Source: Actinocrinis sp035946395 (GTDB lineage Bacteria > Actinomycetota > Actinomycetes > Streptomycetales > Catenulisporaceae). From it: a DNA stretch of 64,000 bases. Below the pieces are notes generated by a model. That model was given only the letters and a program-made list of their open reading frames with translations, had not been told where the DNA came from and did not search any database. The translations under genes and the position numbers were made by a program. Shown one piece after another: positions 24,458 through 34,191 of this stretch. The stretch spans positions 1-64,000 of the forward strand of contig NZ_DASYZI010000439.1 of NCBI RefSeq assembly GCF_035946395.1. Direction: 5' to 3'. How positions within the stretch are numbered: the stretch's first letter is position 1; every line of letters begins with the position of its first letter.

Positions 24458-25330
24458 TCAGTTCCTTGGTTCGTGCTCGTCGGCGTGGTCGTCGCCGCGC
24501 AGGATCGCCTCGACGGACGCGCGCCGCTGTGCTGCGGCGGCGGCTTCGGCCATCGCGGCTTTCGAGGCGTCGAGCTTGGTGGCGAAAGCTTCCTCGGTGA
24601 CGCGCACCCAGCTGTGTTGACCGTCCGTGACCCACCACGATCCGTCGTAGTGGACGTATTCGGGGATGCTGGTGCTCAGGGGCCTGGCCAGTTGCTCGGC
24701 GAGCGCGTCCTTCATCGTGGTGTCGCTGATCGTCAGGGCGGTGTCGGCAGGGGTGCTGCCCGTCCACATGCCGACGGGGATGCCCGCCATCGCGTCGGCA
24801 TCAGCCCAGCGCTGCTGGAGTTCGGGATCATCGGCTGCCGTGGTGGTGGCGCCGCGGTGTCCGGCTCGGCAGCCGGCCGCGTAGAACGTGCCGGCGGCGT
24901 GAACGAGGTTGCGCAGCTCGGCGTGCCAGTACCGGGCGGCTTGTCCTGTCGGCTGGCTGGCGGTGTAGATCTCGTCCCTCCAGGCTTTGAGCGCCCAAAG
25001 TTCCTCGATCAGGCCGGGGTGCTGCGCCCAGCAGCGGGGAAGGCGCTGTTCGATGCCCAGTTCGTAGCGGTCGTGCAGCCAGGTCACCCAGGCGCGCAGG
25101 TCGGCCCATGCCGCGCCCCGTTCAGGTCCAGTCATGGTGTGCCACTCGACGAGGGCTGCGGTTCGAGCCGAAGCGGCGCTCTCTGGGCTCTGCGTGTCGC
25201 TGGCGTGCTCGTCTGGTCGCTGACGCTCCGGGCCGCCGCGCAGGGCGCGGGGGCGAGCGATGCGGGGGCGGCCTTGGACGCGCCGGGTGGGCGGCAGGGC
25301 TGCGGAGTCGTGCGGCGGCAGTTCGGTCAT
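24458..25330 (-). CDS. DUF4913-like protein of actinomycete mobile elements
   Basis: This 290-aa protein contains a DUF4913-type region (WADLRAWVTWLHDRYELGIEQRLPRCWAQHPGLIEELWALKAW, about residues 75-120, and WHAELRNLVH). A W-rich segment, YVHYDGSWWVTDGQHSWVRV, follows, and the C-terminus is a charged coiled-coil. DUF4913 proteins are typical passengers of actinobacterial plasmids and conjugative elements. The ATG at 25330 follows AGGAACCCCG. The role is unknown. Confidence 0.7.
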   Translation of the reverse strand: MTELPPHDSAALPPTRRVQGRPRIARPRALRGGPERQRPDEHASDTQSPESAASARTAALVEWHTMTGPERGAAWADLRAWVTWLHDRYELGIEQRLPRCWAQHPGLIEELWALKAWRDEIYTASQPTGQAARYWHAELRNLVHAAGTFYAAGCRAGHRGATTTAADDPELQQRWADADAMAGIPVGMWTGSTPADTALTISDTTMKDALAEQLARPLSTSIPEYVHYDGSWWVTDGQHSWVRVTEEAFATKLDASKAAMAEAAAAAQRRASVEAILRGDDHADEHEPRN

Positions 25331-25355
25331 CGGGGTTCCTGGCGGGTTTGGCGCT

Positions 25356-25739
25356 TCACTGGTTCTCGTCTGCATGCTGCTCGCGCCACACGGTGGCCCT
25401 GATCGAGGCGGAGGTTCGCGGCTCGCGCGTGGTGCCCTCGCGCCTGCCGATACATCCCCGGACGCTGTAGACGGTCCGGTCGGGCTGTGGGCGTTCGATC
25501 ACATCCACGCCGAGGGCGAGGGCGTAGGCCGTGAGAGTGCTGTGTGCGTCCGGCTCGTATGTGTGCAGCTCGGCGCTGAGCGCGCGTCCGGTCCCGAGCG
25601 TCCAGTTCAGGATCGGCAGCGGCAGGCTGGCGGCCGGCCCGTGGGCGGCTACGAATGCTGTCAGGTCGTCGAGGGCCTGGATCTGCCAGCACCAGCGGTC
25701 GATGTCGTCGGCACAGTACGCGGGGTGGTCGCCGGTCAC
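25356..25739 (-). CDS. Hypothetical protein coupled to TraG
   Basis: This 127-aa protein starts with GTG at 25739, sharing bases with the traG-like stop, so its synthesis is coupled to the coupling protein. It has a helical N-terminus (CADDIDRWCWQIQALDDLTAFVAAHG) and a basic C-terminus. No domain is recognised. Confidence 0.65.
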   Translation of the reverse strand: MTGDHPAYCADDIDRWCWQIQALDDLTAFVAAHGPAASLPLPILNWTLGTGRALSAELHTYEPDAHSTLTAYALALGVDVIERPQPDRTVYSVRGCIGRREGTTREPRTSASIRATVWREQHADENQ

Positions 25740-27568
25740 GCCGCGCTGCCTTCTTGGACGAGTCGTTGGGCGTTGTCGACCGGGTTGGCGTACTGGTCGG
25801 CCCACGCGCACGCAGCCTCGTAGTCCTTGGCGTGGGGACTCTCGTAGTGGCGCTGCATGCGTACCTTCGTGGCCGGCGTGGTGGCGTGGATCAGCAGCGC
25901 TTCGCGTCGTGCCTCGGAGAGGGTGCGTACCTGGTCGGGTGTGATGGTCTTGCGGTCCTGGAGCGTGGTTTGCAGTGTCGTGCCGTTGGCTCCGCGCTGC
26001 TGGGTGGTCAGCGATTCGCGGTAGATCCCGGCGAGGTCGGAGAAGTCGTCTACCTCGTCGCCGGTGAGCCCGCCGAGGGCGATCTTGAGGGTGGCCGCGC
26101 CCCAGAGCATCGCGGCACCGTCCGTGCCCCAGCGGCCTCGGGCCTGGGCGATGTTCTGGAGGATGGCGACAACGAAGATTCCGGAGCCTCCGGCGTAGGA
26201 CATCAGGGCCGGAAGGTGCGGTAGGGGGGCAACGTTGGCGACTTCGTCGAGGAATAGTCCCAAGGGCGGGTCGAGGCGCCCGCGCGGGGAGCGGTCGGCG
26301 ATGCGCTTGGCGGTCTCGGTGACCTCGTCGACGAATGCGGCGATCAGCGGGGCGAGGGCGGCGGCCTGCTTCTCCGAGACCATCAGGTAGATGGTGCCCT
26401 TGGAGCGCAGAAACGCTTCGAGGTCGATGCTTTCGCCTGCCGCGGGGGTGAAGGTGTCGCGGGCCTTCGGGGAGAGCAGCGGGGTGATGGCCGTCTGGGC
26501 GGTGGTGAACATGTTGGAGCGGGTCTCGGCCGGGGAGCGGTAGATGCCGTCGAGGACAGAGGAGATCCCACTTTCGGCCCCGGGGTGCTCGGCCAGGATC
26601 GTGATGGGTTCCTCGATGCGCTCGTCCAGCGCCCAGCGCAGCACGTCGCGCATCGTCTTGCCGCTGATGGCGGCGGCATGCAGCCAGGCGGCGAGCATGG
26701 TGGTGGCGGTGGTGCCGAAGAATCCCGCTCCGGTGGAGTCGGATGCCGTCTCGGACTTGCCGATCTGGACCATGATGTCGGCGCGTTGGTACGCCTTGCC
26801 GAAGTCCTCGCAATCGCTGGTCGGCGACCAGCGCACGCGGTCAGGCCAGTCGATCATGCCGGTGGGCGCCATGACGTAGACCGGGCCGCGGGCGCGGCGC
26901 AGTTGCGCGGTGTTCTCCAGGACATCGGGGCGCACGCTGGTGACGAGCGCTGCGCCGCGCCAGTGGTGCAGCCAGGGAATGACGACCATGCTGGTCTTGC
27001 CCTGGCGGGGGGCGGCGAGCATGAGAACGGAGTTCTCGATGGACGACCACAGCGCCGTGCCGGTCAACGTGCGCCCCAGGCTTACCGCCACATCCAGGAT
27101 CGCGAACTTGATGCCCGTCAGCGACGGGCGTACCACGGTGCCGCGGGCGAGGGCGGCCTTCTGGGACAGCGTCGCGGCGAGTTGGCTGGGCGAGGCGTAT
27201 CCGCGCACCTGGCGGCGGGTGCCGGAGCGCCGCACGAACGCGACGAGCGTCACAGCGAACAGGGCCAGAACGATCACGGCGGCCATTGAAAAGCCGACGG
27301 GACCGGGGAGTTCGGCGCGCGCGGTCGCGGGCCATGCCTGTTTGGGATCGCCGAGGTGGCGGGGTATCAGCTTGGCGATGCTCAGGGCCTTGCCGATGCT
27401 GACATGGGGCCAGGCGGCGTGGGTGATCAGTCCCGCGAGTTGGCCGGTGGCCCACGTGCCCAGGGTGATAAACGCGGCGAGGACGATGAGGCTGGCGATG
27501 AGGTAGTCGCTCGGGCCGTCGAGGACGGCGCGGCGGGCGACCGTCACGTTTCCTGAAGTCGAACTCAT
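25736..27568 (-). CDS. TraG/VirD4-type coupling ATPase
   Basis: This 610-aa inner-membrane ATPase brings DNA substrates to the secretion channel. Two N-terminal membrane segments lie near residues 20-45 and 92-112. The Walker A motif is LAAPRQGKTS (about residues 184-193), the Walker B region is LGLFLDEVANVAPLPHL, and a VVAILQNIAQARGRWG stretch matches the TraG/TrwB motif. The ATG at 27568 is selected because the preceding in-frame sequence antisense to the VirB4 gene is Arg/Pro-rich noise. It follows the VirB4-like gene by 5 bases. Confidence 0.92.
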   Translation of the reverse strand: MSSTSGNVTVARRAVLDGPSDYLIASLIVLAAFITLGTWATGQLAGLITHAAWPHVSIGKALSIAKLIPRHLGDPKQAWPATARAELPGPVGFSMAAVIVLALFAVTLVAFVRRSGTRRQVRGYASPSQLAATLSQKAALARGTVVRPSLTGIKFAILDVAVSLGRTLTGTALWSSIENSVLMLAAPRQGKTSMVVIPWLHHWRGAALVTSVRPDVLENTAQLRRARGPVYVMAPTGMIDWPDRVRWSPTSDCEDFGKAYQRADIMVQIGKSETASDSTGAGFFGTTATTMLAAWLHAAAISGKTMRDVLRWALDERIEEPITILAEHPGAESGISSVLDGIYRSPAETRSNMFTTAQTAITPLLSPKARDTFTPAAGESIDLEAFLRSKGTIYLMVSEKQAAALAPLIAAFVDEVTETAKRIADRSPRGRLDPPLGLFLDEVANVAPLPHLPALMSYAGGSGIFVVAILQNIAQARGRWGTDGAAMLWGAATLKIALGGLTGDEVDDFSDLAGIYRESLTTQQRGANGTTLQTTLQDRKTITPDQVRTLSEARREALLIHATTPATKVRMQRHYESPHAKDYEAACAWADQYANPVDNAQRLVQEGSAA

Positions 27569-27573
27569 CGGTT

Positions 27574-29067
27574 TTACACCGCCATTCGTTCGTTGGTGTT
27601 GTAGAGCTGGCGTTCGAGCGGGGACAGGACGGTCTGCACGACGTGGGAGCTGGCGCGTCCGATTTTCCAGATGGCGCGGCCGATCTGTTCGCCGGACCAG
27701 CTGGCGATGTGGGCGCATTCGGTGTCGGTCAGGCCGATCGCCTCGCGGGTCATGGCCAGGGGTGCGGTGTCCTGGGCGAGGCAGATGCGTACGTCGCAGC
27801 TGGCGATGAGGTTGCGGGCGATGGTGACTTCTTCGCTGCCGGCAGCGCCGACGGCTTCGAAGTCGGCGAGCCGGTGGGTGGAGAGGACTTGGATGGTGCC
27901 TTGGGCGCGGGAGAGGCGCAGGTCGCTGTCGAGTTTGCGGATCATCGCGGGTACGCGCATGGCGCGCCACAGTTCGTCGCGTACGACGAGGCGGACCGGG
28001 CCGCCGGGTTCGTCGATGGCGGCCTGCCCCCAGGAGGAGACGCAGGCCAGGGTCATGGCCACGGTCTCGTCGCCGCGCCCGTCGATGCGTGAGAGGTCGA
28101 CGGTCTGGATGGGGGCGGCGAAGTCGGGTCTGACGGTGGTGGGTCCGTCGAAGAGCCCTGAGAGGGAGCCGCGGACCATGTTGCCCAGGGCGTCGGTGGC
28201 GGGGCGGATCATCTCGCGTAGTTCGGCGACGTCGCTTTCGTGCACGCGCAGTTCGTCGGCCATCTCGGGCAGCGGGTCGCGTAGCAGTGCCCAGACTTGC
28301 GGGATGGTGGGGTCGGCCAGGCGGGTTTTGCCGGTGGCCTGGCCGGAGGCGTGAATGATCGCCAGGGAGAGGGCGGCTTCCTCGGTGGGTGTCAGGTTGC
28401 GTCCGAGCCTCATGACCAGCAGGGAGGAGAGCAGGGTGATGCGGCGGCGGTGGATCTCGTCGAGCCGTTCGCGCAGCTGCTCGCCGTCGCTGGGCAGGTT
28501 GGCGCCGAGTGGTCCTGCGTCCAGCGGGTTGAGGCGGGCGCGCAGGCCGGGGCCGAGTTCCACCGGTTCGACGCCGAAGGCGCGCGCGAGGGGCGCGTAT
28601 TCGTTCTTGATGTCTCCGAGTACGAAGGTGCGCACGCCGTAGGCGGACAGCCGGGTGGCCAGGACTTTGAGGGTCGCGGACTTTCCGGCGCCGGGTACAC
28701 CGGTGACCAGCAGGTTGGGGTTGGTGATCAGGCCGCGGTGCAGCCATTCGATGGGGTGGCAGCTGAACGCGCCGCCGGCCAGGCAGTCCACGCCCACGTA
28801 CACCCCGACCGGGGGCATGGACGCGCCGTAGAGCCAGGGGTAGAGACCCTGGACTTGGCCGGTGGAGCCGCGATAGGATGGGGTGGCCGGTGCCTTGGGG
28901 GCGCGGCCGGCGAAGGGGCGTGCCCAGCCGCGCCGCGGTGCGATCGGCTCGGGGCGCTCGCTCCCGCGGTCCCGTTTCGGCCTGGCCTCGGCGGGAGTGG
29001 GGGCTGGTCGGCCGAGCACGTCGGTCAGGTCGAAGGTCGGCAGCTGCGTGTTCTTCCTACGCGGCAT
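27574..29067 (-). CDS. VirB4/TraC-like conjugation ATPase
   Basis: This 497-aa protein has the Walker A motif LLVTGVPGAGKSATLK (about residues 120-134), the acidic Walker B region RLVVRDELWRAMRVP, and the GTIQVLSTHRL strand of VirB4-like ATPases. It powers assembly of the transfer channel. It lacks the long N-terminal domain of classical VirB4; that part may be supplied by the SCO6880-like protein encoded upstream. Confidence 0.88.
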   Translation of the reverse strand: MPRRKNTQLPTFDLTDVLGRPAPTPAEARPKRDRGSERPEPIAPRRGWARPFAGRAPKAPATPSYRGSTGQVQGLYPWLYGASMPPVGVYVGVDCLAGGAFSCHPIEWLHRGLITNPNLLVTGVPGAGKSATLKVLATRLSAYGVRTFVLGDIKNEYAPLARAFGVEPVELGPGLRARLNPLDAGPLGANLPSDGEQLRERLDEIHRRRITLLSSLLVMRLGRNLTPTEEAALSLAIIHASGQATGKTRLADPTIPQVWALLRDPLPEMADELRVHESDVAELREMIRPATDALGNMVRGSLSGLFDGPTTVRPDFAAPIQTVDLSRIDGRGDETVAMTLACVSSWGQAAIDEPGGPVRLVVRDELWRAMRVPAMIRKLDSDLRLSRAQGTIQVLSTHRLADFEAVGAAGSEEVTIARNLIASCDVRICLAQDTAPLAMTREAIGLTDTECAHIASWSGEQIGRAIWKIGRASSHVVQTVLSPLERQLYNTNERMAV

Positions 29068-29126
29068 GGTGTTCTTCTTCCGTCGTGTGGCGCGACGCGG
29101 TGGTGGGGTTCGGGGGCGTCATGGTG

Positions 29127-30674
29127 TCACCAGCGCTTTCGGGGCAGGCCCATGCCGACGGGCAGCGCGCCCATGGCGAACCCGAGGTCTTGGGCGAACC
29201 ACATGCGGCGCAGTTCGATGCGGGCGGCTGCGGCGTCGGCTTCCAGCGCGGCGCAGGCGTCTTCGAGGTCCGTCGGGTCGGTGACGGTGACGGTGCAGTA
29301 AGCGGTGAACCGGACCAGGCCGTGGCCTGCCGCGCGTTCGGCGTCCTGGGCTTCGGCGCGGGCCAGGGCCGCGCGTTCGTGTTCGGGGACGATCTGGCCG
29401 GTGCGCTGGCGCATGCGTACCGCGACGTGGCGGGCGGTGCGCTCCTTCATGACCTCGCGTTCGGCGGTGCGCGGGCCGAGGGGTTCGACGTGCAGGGAGA
29501 AGGCGCGCCGGTGGGTTCCCTCGCCGAGCAGCGGGGCCAGGGCGGTGGAGTAGACCTTGTTGCGGGGCCAGGAGTGGACCCAGTAGGTGGCCGAGATGGC
29601 GCCGTCGTGGGCGTAGCTTCCGGGCTTGGCTTCGGCGGCGGCCGGTCCCGCGAGCGCCGGGTCGACGCCGGGCTCGGTGGTGGCCTGGCGTCCGGTGCTG
29701 ATCGCCGCGGTGGCGGCGGCGCGGCGTTCGGCGAGGGTGTGGCCGCTGTGCGGGTCGAAGGCGGTGCGCAGGACCTCGGCTAGGTCCCGTGGGGTGAGCC
29801 AGCCGTCGACTTGCAGGTCGGCGGCGCCGATCGCGCTGGTCAGTGCGCGCAGCTGGCGGATCAGGACGCTGGCCGCGCCCGCTGGTCCGCCGCCCGCCGC
29901 CCTGATCGCGGAGCCGGCGCGACGCTCGTCCATGGTGAACGCGAGGTATGCCTCGCGCTGGGAGGTGGCCAGGGTCGCGGTAGACAGCAGCGAACTGGTG
30001 ATCTCGACGGCGGCGGCGGGCGCGTCCTGGGTGAGGTGGTCGGTGTGCCAGCGGTGCAGGGCGGCTCCGGATTCGGGCACGAGGCGTTGCAGGGCCTGGA
30101 CGCGCACGATGGGGTTGCCCTCGGTGCACAGGCCGGAGAGCAGGCCGCCCCATCCGGCCACGCGCTGGTCGCGGCGGGCGGAGTCGACCAGGCCGATTCC
30201 GGGGTATCGGATCTTCGCCACGGCGGTGTAGGTACGGTCGTAGCGGTGGTGGATCACGGCCATGGTGCCGCCGCTTCCGGTGTCGGTTTCCAGGATGCGC
30301 AGTGGGGCGAGGATGCCGGGTAGGTCCATCGGCGCCGGCTGGTCCGGTGCGGCCTTGGTTACCGGGGCGAATGCTCCCGAGGCGAATTTGTGTTGGCCGC
30401 GGAAACGCAGCAGGTGGAAGGACACGAAGGCCACCATCCATTCGTCTACGGTGCGCCCGGCGATGCGGGCGAAGGCGAGGGCCGCGAGCAGCACGGCGAG
30501 GGGCCAGGTCACGATGCCCAGGCGCAGGTTGGAGGCGGCCAGCGGCCAGATCGCCATCAGCACGCTGCTGCCGAGCATCACGGCGCGCTGGCCGCTCATG
30601 CCGAACAGGAACGCGACCTTCTCGTGCTGCCAGCCGAAGTACGTGCGCGAGGTAGGCGCGTTGCTGCTGCTCAT
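29127..30674 (-). CDS. SCO6880-family conjugation membrane protein (PrgI/VirB4-N-like)
   Basis: This 515-aa protein opens with TYFGWQHEKVAFLFGMSGQRAVMLG and two membrane helices (about residues 30-75), the layout of SCO6880-family proteins in actinobacterial type IV systems. A long soluble part follows, with a WHTDHLTQDAPAAAVEITSS region and a VirB4-N-like end. It overlaps the upstream VirB6-like gene by 4 bases. It probably partners the separate VirB4 ATPase. Confidence 0.85.
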   Translation of the reverse strand: MSSSNAPTSRTYFGWQHEKVAFLFGMSGQRAVMLGSSVLMAIWPLAASNLRLGIVTWPLAVLLAALAFARIAGRTVDEWMVAFVSFHLLRFRGQHKFASGAFAPVTKAAPDQPAPMDLPGILAPLRILETDTGSGGTMAVIHHRYDRTYTAVAKIRYPGIGLVDSARRDQRVAGWGGLLSGLCTEGNPIVRVQALQRLVPESGAALHRWHTDHLTQDAPAAAVEITSSLLSTATLATSQREAYLAFTMDERRAGSAIRAAGGGPAGAASVLIRQLRALTSAIGAADLQVDGWLTPRDLAEVLRTAFDPHSGHTLAERRAAATAAISTGRQATTEPGVDPALAGPAAAEAKPGSYAHDGAISATYWVHSWPRNKVYSTALAPLLGEGTHRRAFSLHVEPLGPRTAEREVMKERTARHVAVRMRQRTGQIVPEHERAALARAEAQDAERAAGHGLVRFTAYCTVTVTDPTDLEDACAALEADAAAARIELRRMWFAQDLGFAMGALPVGMGLPRKRW

Positions 30675-32278
30675 CGGCTCTCACCTGGGTCGGGGTCGGT
30701 CGTGGGCGGGGTGGGCTTGTTTGTCGTCGGGCTCTGCGGCGGCGGGGCGCTGCCGGTGGGTGGCCGGGATGCCGGTGGTCCGGAGGAGGGTGGCGAGGCC
30801 GGAGGGCTGGGCTCGGCGGTGTCCGCGCCGGTCGCCTGGGATGCGGGCTGGTGGTCGGTCTGTGTGACCGGCAGTTCGGCGGTAGGCGGATCGGTGCGGT
30901 CGGGTCCGGACACCGGGGGGTGTGGCGTGATCTCCTGCGGCGCTTGTGGATGATCGCCCTGGGCGGGCTGCGCCGCAGCAGGTTCTCCCGGTTCCGGGCC
31001 GCCTGGCGGGGCGCCCGGGTTTGGGGGCTGGGCGGGGTCGCTTCCGGTGGTGGGCACGCCGCCGCCTGACCAGGTCGGTCCCCGGTGCTGGGGCTGTCCC
31101 GCCGGTTGCGCGTACGGGTTGGCGCCCTGGATGCCGGCGTGCCCGGCCATCTGTTCCATCCGTCCAGTCAGCGAGTTCACCGCCCGCTGCGCCATGGTCA
31201 CCCCCGCGATGGCGAGACCGATCGGGCCGGCTGCGGCTGCTGCGCCGCCGATGCCGCCGCCCGCGCCTCCCCCGGCCGCACCGGCGGCTTGCCCGGCCAC
31301 GTTGCGGCGGGCGAAGGCGGCCATGGTCTGGTTGGCGGCCTGCTGCCCGAACTCGTCGGGCGACGCTCCGCTTGCTGCGCCTCCCGAGGCCCCGGCGCTC
31401 AGGCGTCCACCCGCGAAGCCGAGCAGGGCGCCGAGTCCTGCGCCGCCGCCGACCTGCACATTGGCGAAGCTGAAGAAGCGCGCGACGGCGGGCCAGGCCA
31501 CGGCGGCGAGCAGGAGCACGAGCATCCCGGCGAGCGTGGTCTCCACGTCCTGGGAGCCGCCGGCCATGTTGAAGCCGAGGGCGAAGACCAGCGCGACGAT
31601 CGGCTTGAGGATGACCAGTTGCACGCTCGTGGCGACCAGCTTGCTCCACCAGGACTTGGTGGTCTCGGAGACCTGGCCGGAGGCGGCGATCGGGGAGGTC
31701 GCTATCAGGATGCCGAAGGCCGCGTTGCGCAGCAGCATCTCGAACCACAGCACCACGGTCAGCAGGATGGCGATGACCGCGAAGACCAGGATCAGGGACG
31801 CCGATGTGCTCGGGTCCCACGCGACCAGCTTGGCGATCTTGTCGCTGAACTGCTGGGTGCCGCCGAACGAGGCGTCGACGATGTACCGGGTGATCTCGTC
31901 CGCCGCCGCGAGGGAGGTCCCTGCGATGGTCAGGGTCAGCATGAAGGCGAGGGCGGCCTTGCCGACGCCGACCAGGCCGTGGGCCAGGGCTGATCCGTCG
32001 TGTGTGATGGCGGTGCGGATGACCTGCCCGATCAGCAGGAGTGCGGCGACCAGAGCGGCCAGGCCGAGTGAGATGCCGTAGACGCTCTTGATGCCGCTGG
32101 AGGCGACGTCGACGTTGGGGATGTTGACGAAGGTCTTGGCGAACGCCTGAAGGACCTCGGTGGCCGCGTCGGCGAAGCTCTTGCAGATCGAGTCCCAGGC
32201 GGAGGAGGCGACATCGCCCACCGCGCCGCCGAGCACGCCGGTCACGCAACCTACGGGGTCTGTCCAGCTGCACGACAT
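30671..32278 (-). CDS. VirB6/TrbL-like polytopic channel protein
   Basis: This 535-aa protein has about six membrane helices in residues 60-280 (for example LGLAALVAALLLIGQVI, ASLILVFAVIAILLTVVLW and TLAGMLVLLLAAVAW). A Gly/Ala-rich and then Pro-rich hydrophilic tail follows. This matches VirB6/TrbL inner-membrane channel components. The ATG at 32278 gives a Cys-containing N-terminus (MSCSWTDPVGCVTG). The operon context supports the call. Confidence 0.85.
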   Translation of the reverse strand: MSCSWTDPVGCVTGVLGGAVGDVASSAWDSICKSFADAATEVLQAFAKTFVNIPNVDVASSGIKSVYGISLGLAALVAALLLIGQVIRTAITHDGSALAHGLVGVGKAALAFMLTLTIAGTSLAAADEITRYIVDASFGGTQQFSDKIAKLVAWDPSTSASLILVFAVIAILLTVVLWFEMLLRNAAFGILIATSPIAASGQVSETTKSWWSKLVATSVQLVILKPIVALVFALGFNMAGGSQDVETTLAGMLVLLLAAVAWPAVARFFSFANVQVGGGAGLGALLGFAGGRLSAGASGGAASGASPDEFGQQAANQTMAAFARRNVAGQAAGAAGGGAGGGIGGAAAAAGPIGLAIAGVTMAQRAVNSLTGRMEQMAGHAGIQGANPYAQPAGQPQHRGPTWSGGGVPTTGSDPAQPPNPGAPPGGPEPGEPAAAQPAQGDHPQAPQEITPHPPVSGPDRTDPPTAELPVTQTDHQPASQATGADTAEPSPPASPPSSGPPASRPPTGSAPPPQSPTTNKPTPPTTDPDPGESR

Positions 32279-32306
32279 GGCAGCCTCCTGTCTTGCGTGG
32301 GGGCGG

Positions 32307-33047
32307 TCACTGCTGGAGCTGCTGCCAGCCGTCCGCGGACGCCTGGGCGGAGCCGGGCTCGACGGCGAGGTTGCTGTAGTCGGTGCTGCCGGAGGGGGCG
32401 AGGATCTTCCAGTCGCCAACGCTCCAGCGCAGGTCCAGCGGGAAGACCCCAAGGTGGGTCTGCGAACCCTGATTGGGCGCGGTGGTGGTGTAGTCGGCCA
32501 GCAGCAGCAGGCTGACGTCGTCGGCGCTGTAGCTGCGCAGCTGGTATTCGACCGGTTCGAGCACGACCGACGCGCCGGTGGGCGCCGCTCCCGTCGTGGG
32601 CAGGCCGAGCGCCTTGCGCGTGCTGACCGGGCCTTGGGCCAGCTGCGCAGGGCCTTGGGTCCAGGAGGGGTCGGCAACCAGGCGGCCGATGGCAGCGGCG
32701 CGGTCCGGGTCGAGCGTGGAGCCGATCTGGGTCCAGTACTCGACCGCCGCGGAGACGGCGCCCACCGAGGAGTGTGTGAATCCGATGTGCACGCCGTTGA
32801 TCAGCTGGCTGCCCTGCACGATCTTCAGGGGTCCTTGGATGCCTACGGCCGACGTGCCGCTGGGATTGACGCCGGTGACCGAGCCGGGCGGGGCGACTGC
32901 GGCGGGCGGGGTGTAGGACTCCGCCTTGTGCGGGCTGAGCGCGGACTCGATCGCGACGCCGACGGCGACGAAGACCAGCAGGGCGGCGGCCCCCGCGATG
33001 ACGAGCGGAAGGACTCTGCGCCTGCGGTCGAGGAACTGGTTGCTCAC
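32307..33047 (-). CDS. VirB8/TcpC-like conjugation protein
   Basis: This 246-aa protein has one N-terminal membrane helix (VLPLVIAGAAALLVFVAVGVA) followed by an extracytoplasmic alpha+beta domain. That domain resembles the NTF2-like fold of VirB8 and TcpC proteins (VLEPVEYQLRSYSADDVSLLLLADYT, DLRWSVGDWKIL). It would scaffold the transfer channel. It uses a GTG start at 33047, 9 bases after the pilin-like gene. Confidence 0.75.
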   Translation of the reverse strand: MSNQFLDRRRRVLPLVIAGAAALLVFVAVGVAIESALSPHKAESYTPPAAVAPPGSVTGVNPSGTSAVGIQGPLKIVQGSQLINGVHIGFTHSSVGAVSAAVEYWTQIGSTLDPDRAAAIGRLVADPSWTQGPAQLAQGPVSTRKALGLPTTGAAPTGASVVLEPVEYQLRSYSADDVSLLLLADYTTTAPNQGSQTHLGVFPLDLRWSVGDWKILAPSGSTDYSNLAVEPGSAQASADGWQQLQQ

Positions 33048-33056
33048 GGCCGCCGC

Positions 33057-33371
33057 CTAGTTCACGGAGCCGAAGACGGTGTTGACCAGCGGGATGGCGA
33101 TCGCGGTGACGATGACGCCACCGAGCGACCACACCAGCGACCGCTTGCCCTTGTCCACCTGGTCCGGGCGGTTAGACAGCGAGCCGACGCCCATCAGCCC
33201 GCCGGAGACCACGGCGGCGACCGCGCAGCCGATCAGCGCGCCCCACTTCGCGTAGCTGAGCAACAGGTTCACCCCGTTGGAGCCGGAGGTCGGATCTGCC
33301 GGGGCGGGGTTGTTGATGGTCGCCGCGAGGAAGTTCGCCGCGTGCGTGGCGAGAGGCAAGGCGATGGACAT
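33057..33371 (-). CDS. Small VirB2/TrbC-like double-helix membrane protein
   Basis: This 104-aa protein has two membrane helices, WGALIGCAVAAVVSGGLMGVG and SLVWSLGGVIVTAIAIPLV, separated by a short basic loop (NRPDQVDKGKR). That is the VirB2/TrbC pilin-like topology. It is the first gene of the ten-gene minus-strand conjugation operon. Confidence 0.75.
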   Translation of the reverse strand: MSIALPLATHAANFLAATINNPAPADPTSGSNGVNLLLSYAKWGALIGCAVAAVVSGGLMGVGSLSNRPDQVDKGKRSLVWSLGGVIVTAIAIPLVNTVFGSVN

Positions 33372-33677
33372 GCGGGACTCCCTGTGTTGTGCTGCGGATG
33401 CGCCCGTGCGCGGCGTCGCGCTCGTCGGGCGAACACGCCTATGGCGGCGCGATGGGCGGGTCATGTGCGGACTCGTAGGTCCGAGGGCCGCGGGGCCAGC
33501 GCCGCGATTTACTCAAGCCTACGAACCGATGAGCAACCATAGGCTTATATGGAGCTCGGCCGTCAACTAGAATCCTTGTGATCAGGCTCACATCGCCGAT
33601 TTGCCTTCACACTGGCTAATGAGTCAACCTGTAGGCGAGCATGGGGGTCGCCTACCGGGAGGAGCACGAACCACGCC
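33372..33677. promoter_or_regulatory. Divergent control region with 8-bp inverted repeat
   Basis: This 306-base gap separates the conjugation operon (minus) from the XRE gene (plus). GTAGGCGA at 33631-33638 and its complement at 33648-33655 form an 8-bp inverted repeat 23 bases before the XRE start, a likely operator. The sequence between 33530 and 33625 is comparatively A/T-rich, as expected for promoters. Confidence 0.5.
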
Positions 33678-34118
33678 ATGGCCGATGAGGAAGACCCGAC
33701 CCCCGGCGTCCTCGCGCAGCGGCTCGACCACCTGTTCCGCACGGTCCACCCGAAGGACCGCGGGCCGTACAGCAACCCGGAAGTCGCCGAGGAGATCAAC
33801 CGGCGCGCGGGCGAACAGGTGCTGTCCCCCACCTACCTGTGGCAGCTGCGCACCGGCAAGCGCAGGGACCCCACGCACAGCCGTCTGAGCGCCATAGCCG
33901 ACTTCTTCGGCGTCAGCCCGATGTACTTCTACGACGACGAGGTGGCCGCGCAGTCCGATAAGGACCTCGAACTGCTCTCCGCCCTGCGCGACCAGGGCGT
34001 GCGCCACCTCGCGCTGCGGGCGGACGGCCTGAGCCCCAAGGCCCTTGAGGCGATCACCAAGATGATCGAGAGCGCCCGCGAGCTGCAAGGACTGCCCGAC
34101 GGCGAGGACGAGCTGTAG
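33678..34118 (+). CDS. XRE-family regulator, partner of the ImmA-like protease
   Basis: This 146-aa protein has an XRE HTH (SNPEVAEEINRRAGEQVLSPTYLWQLRTGKRRDPTHSRLSAIADFFGV, about residues 33-80) and a helical C-terminus. Small regulators of this kind with a following ImmA-like protease control mobile elements in the manner of ImmR/ImmA. It is divergent from the conjugation operon and is its most likely regulator. The start follows GGGAGGAGCACG. Confidence 0.85.
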   Translation: MADEEDPTPGVLAQRLDHLFRTVHPKDRGPYSNPEVAEEINRRAGEQVLSPTYLWQLRTGKRRDPTHSRLSAIADFFGVSPMYFYDDEVAAQSDKDLELLSALRDQGVRHLALRADGLSPKALEAITKMIESARELQGLPDGEDEL

Positions 34119-34191
34119 GGCGCGGGCTCGATTTACACCGGCTGCCGGTCGCCCCTGATAGGGCGATCCGTCACCAGCGCACTAAAGATCA

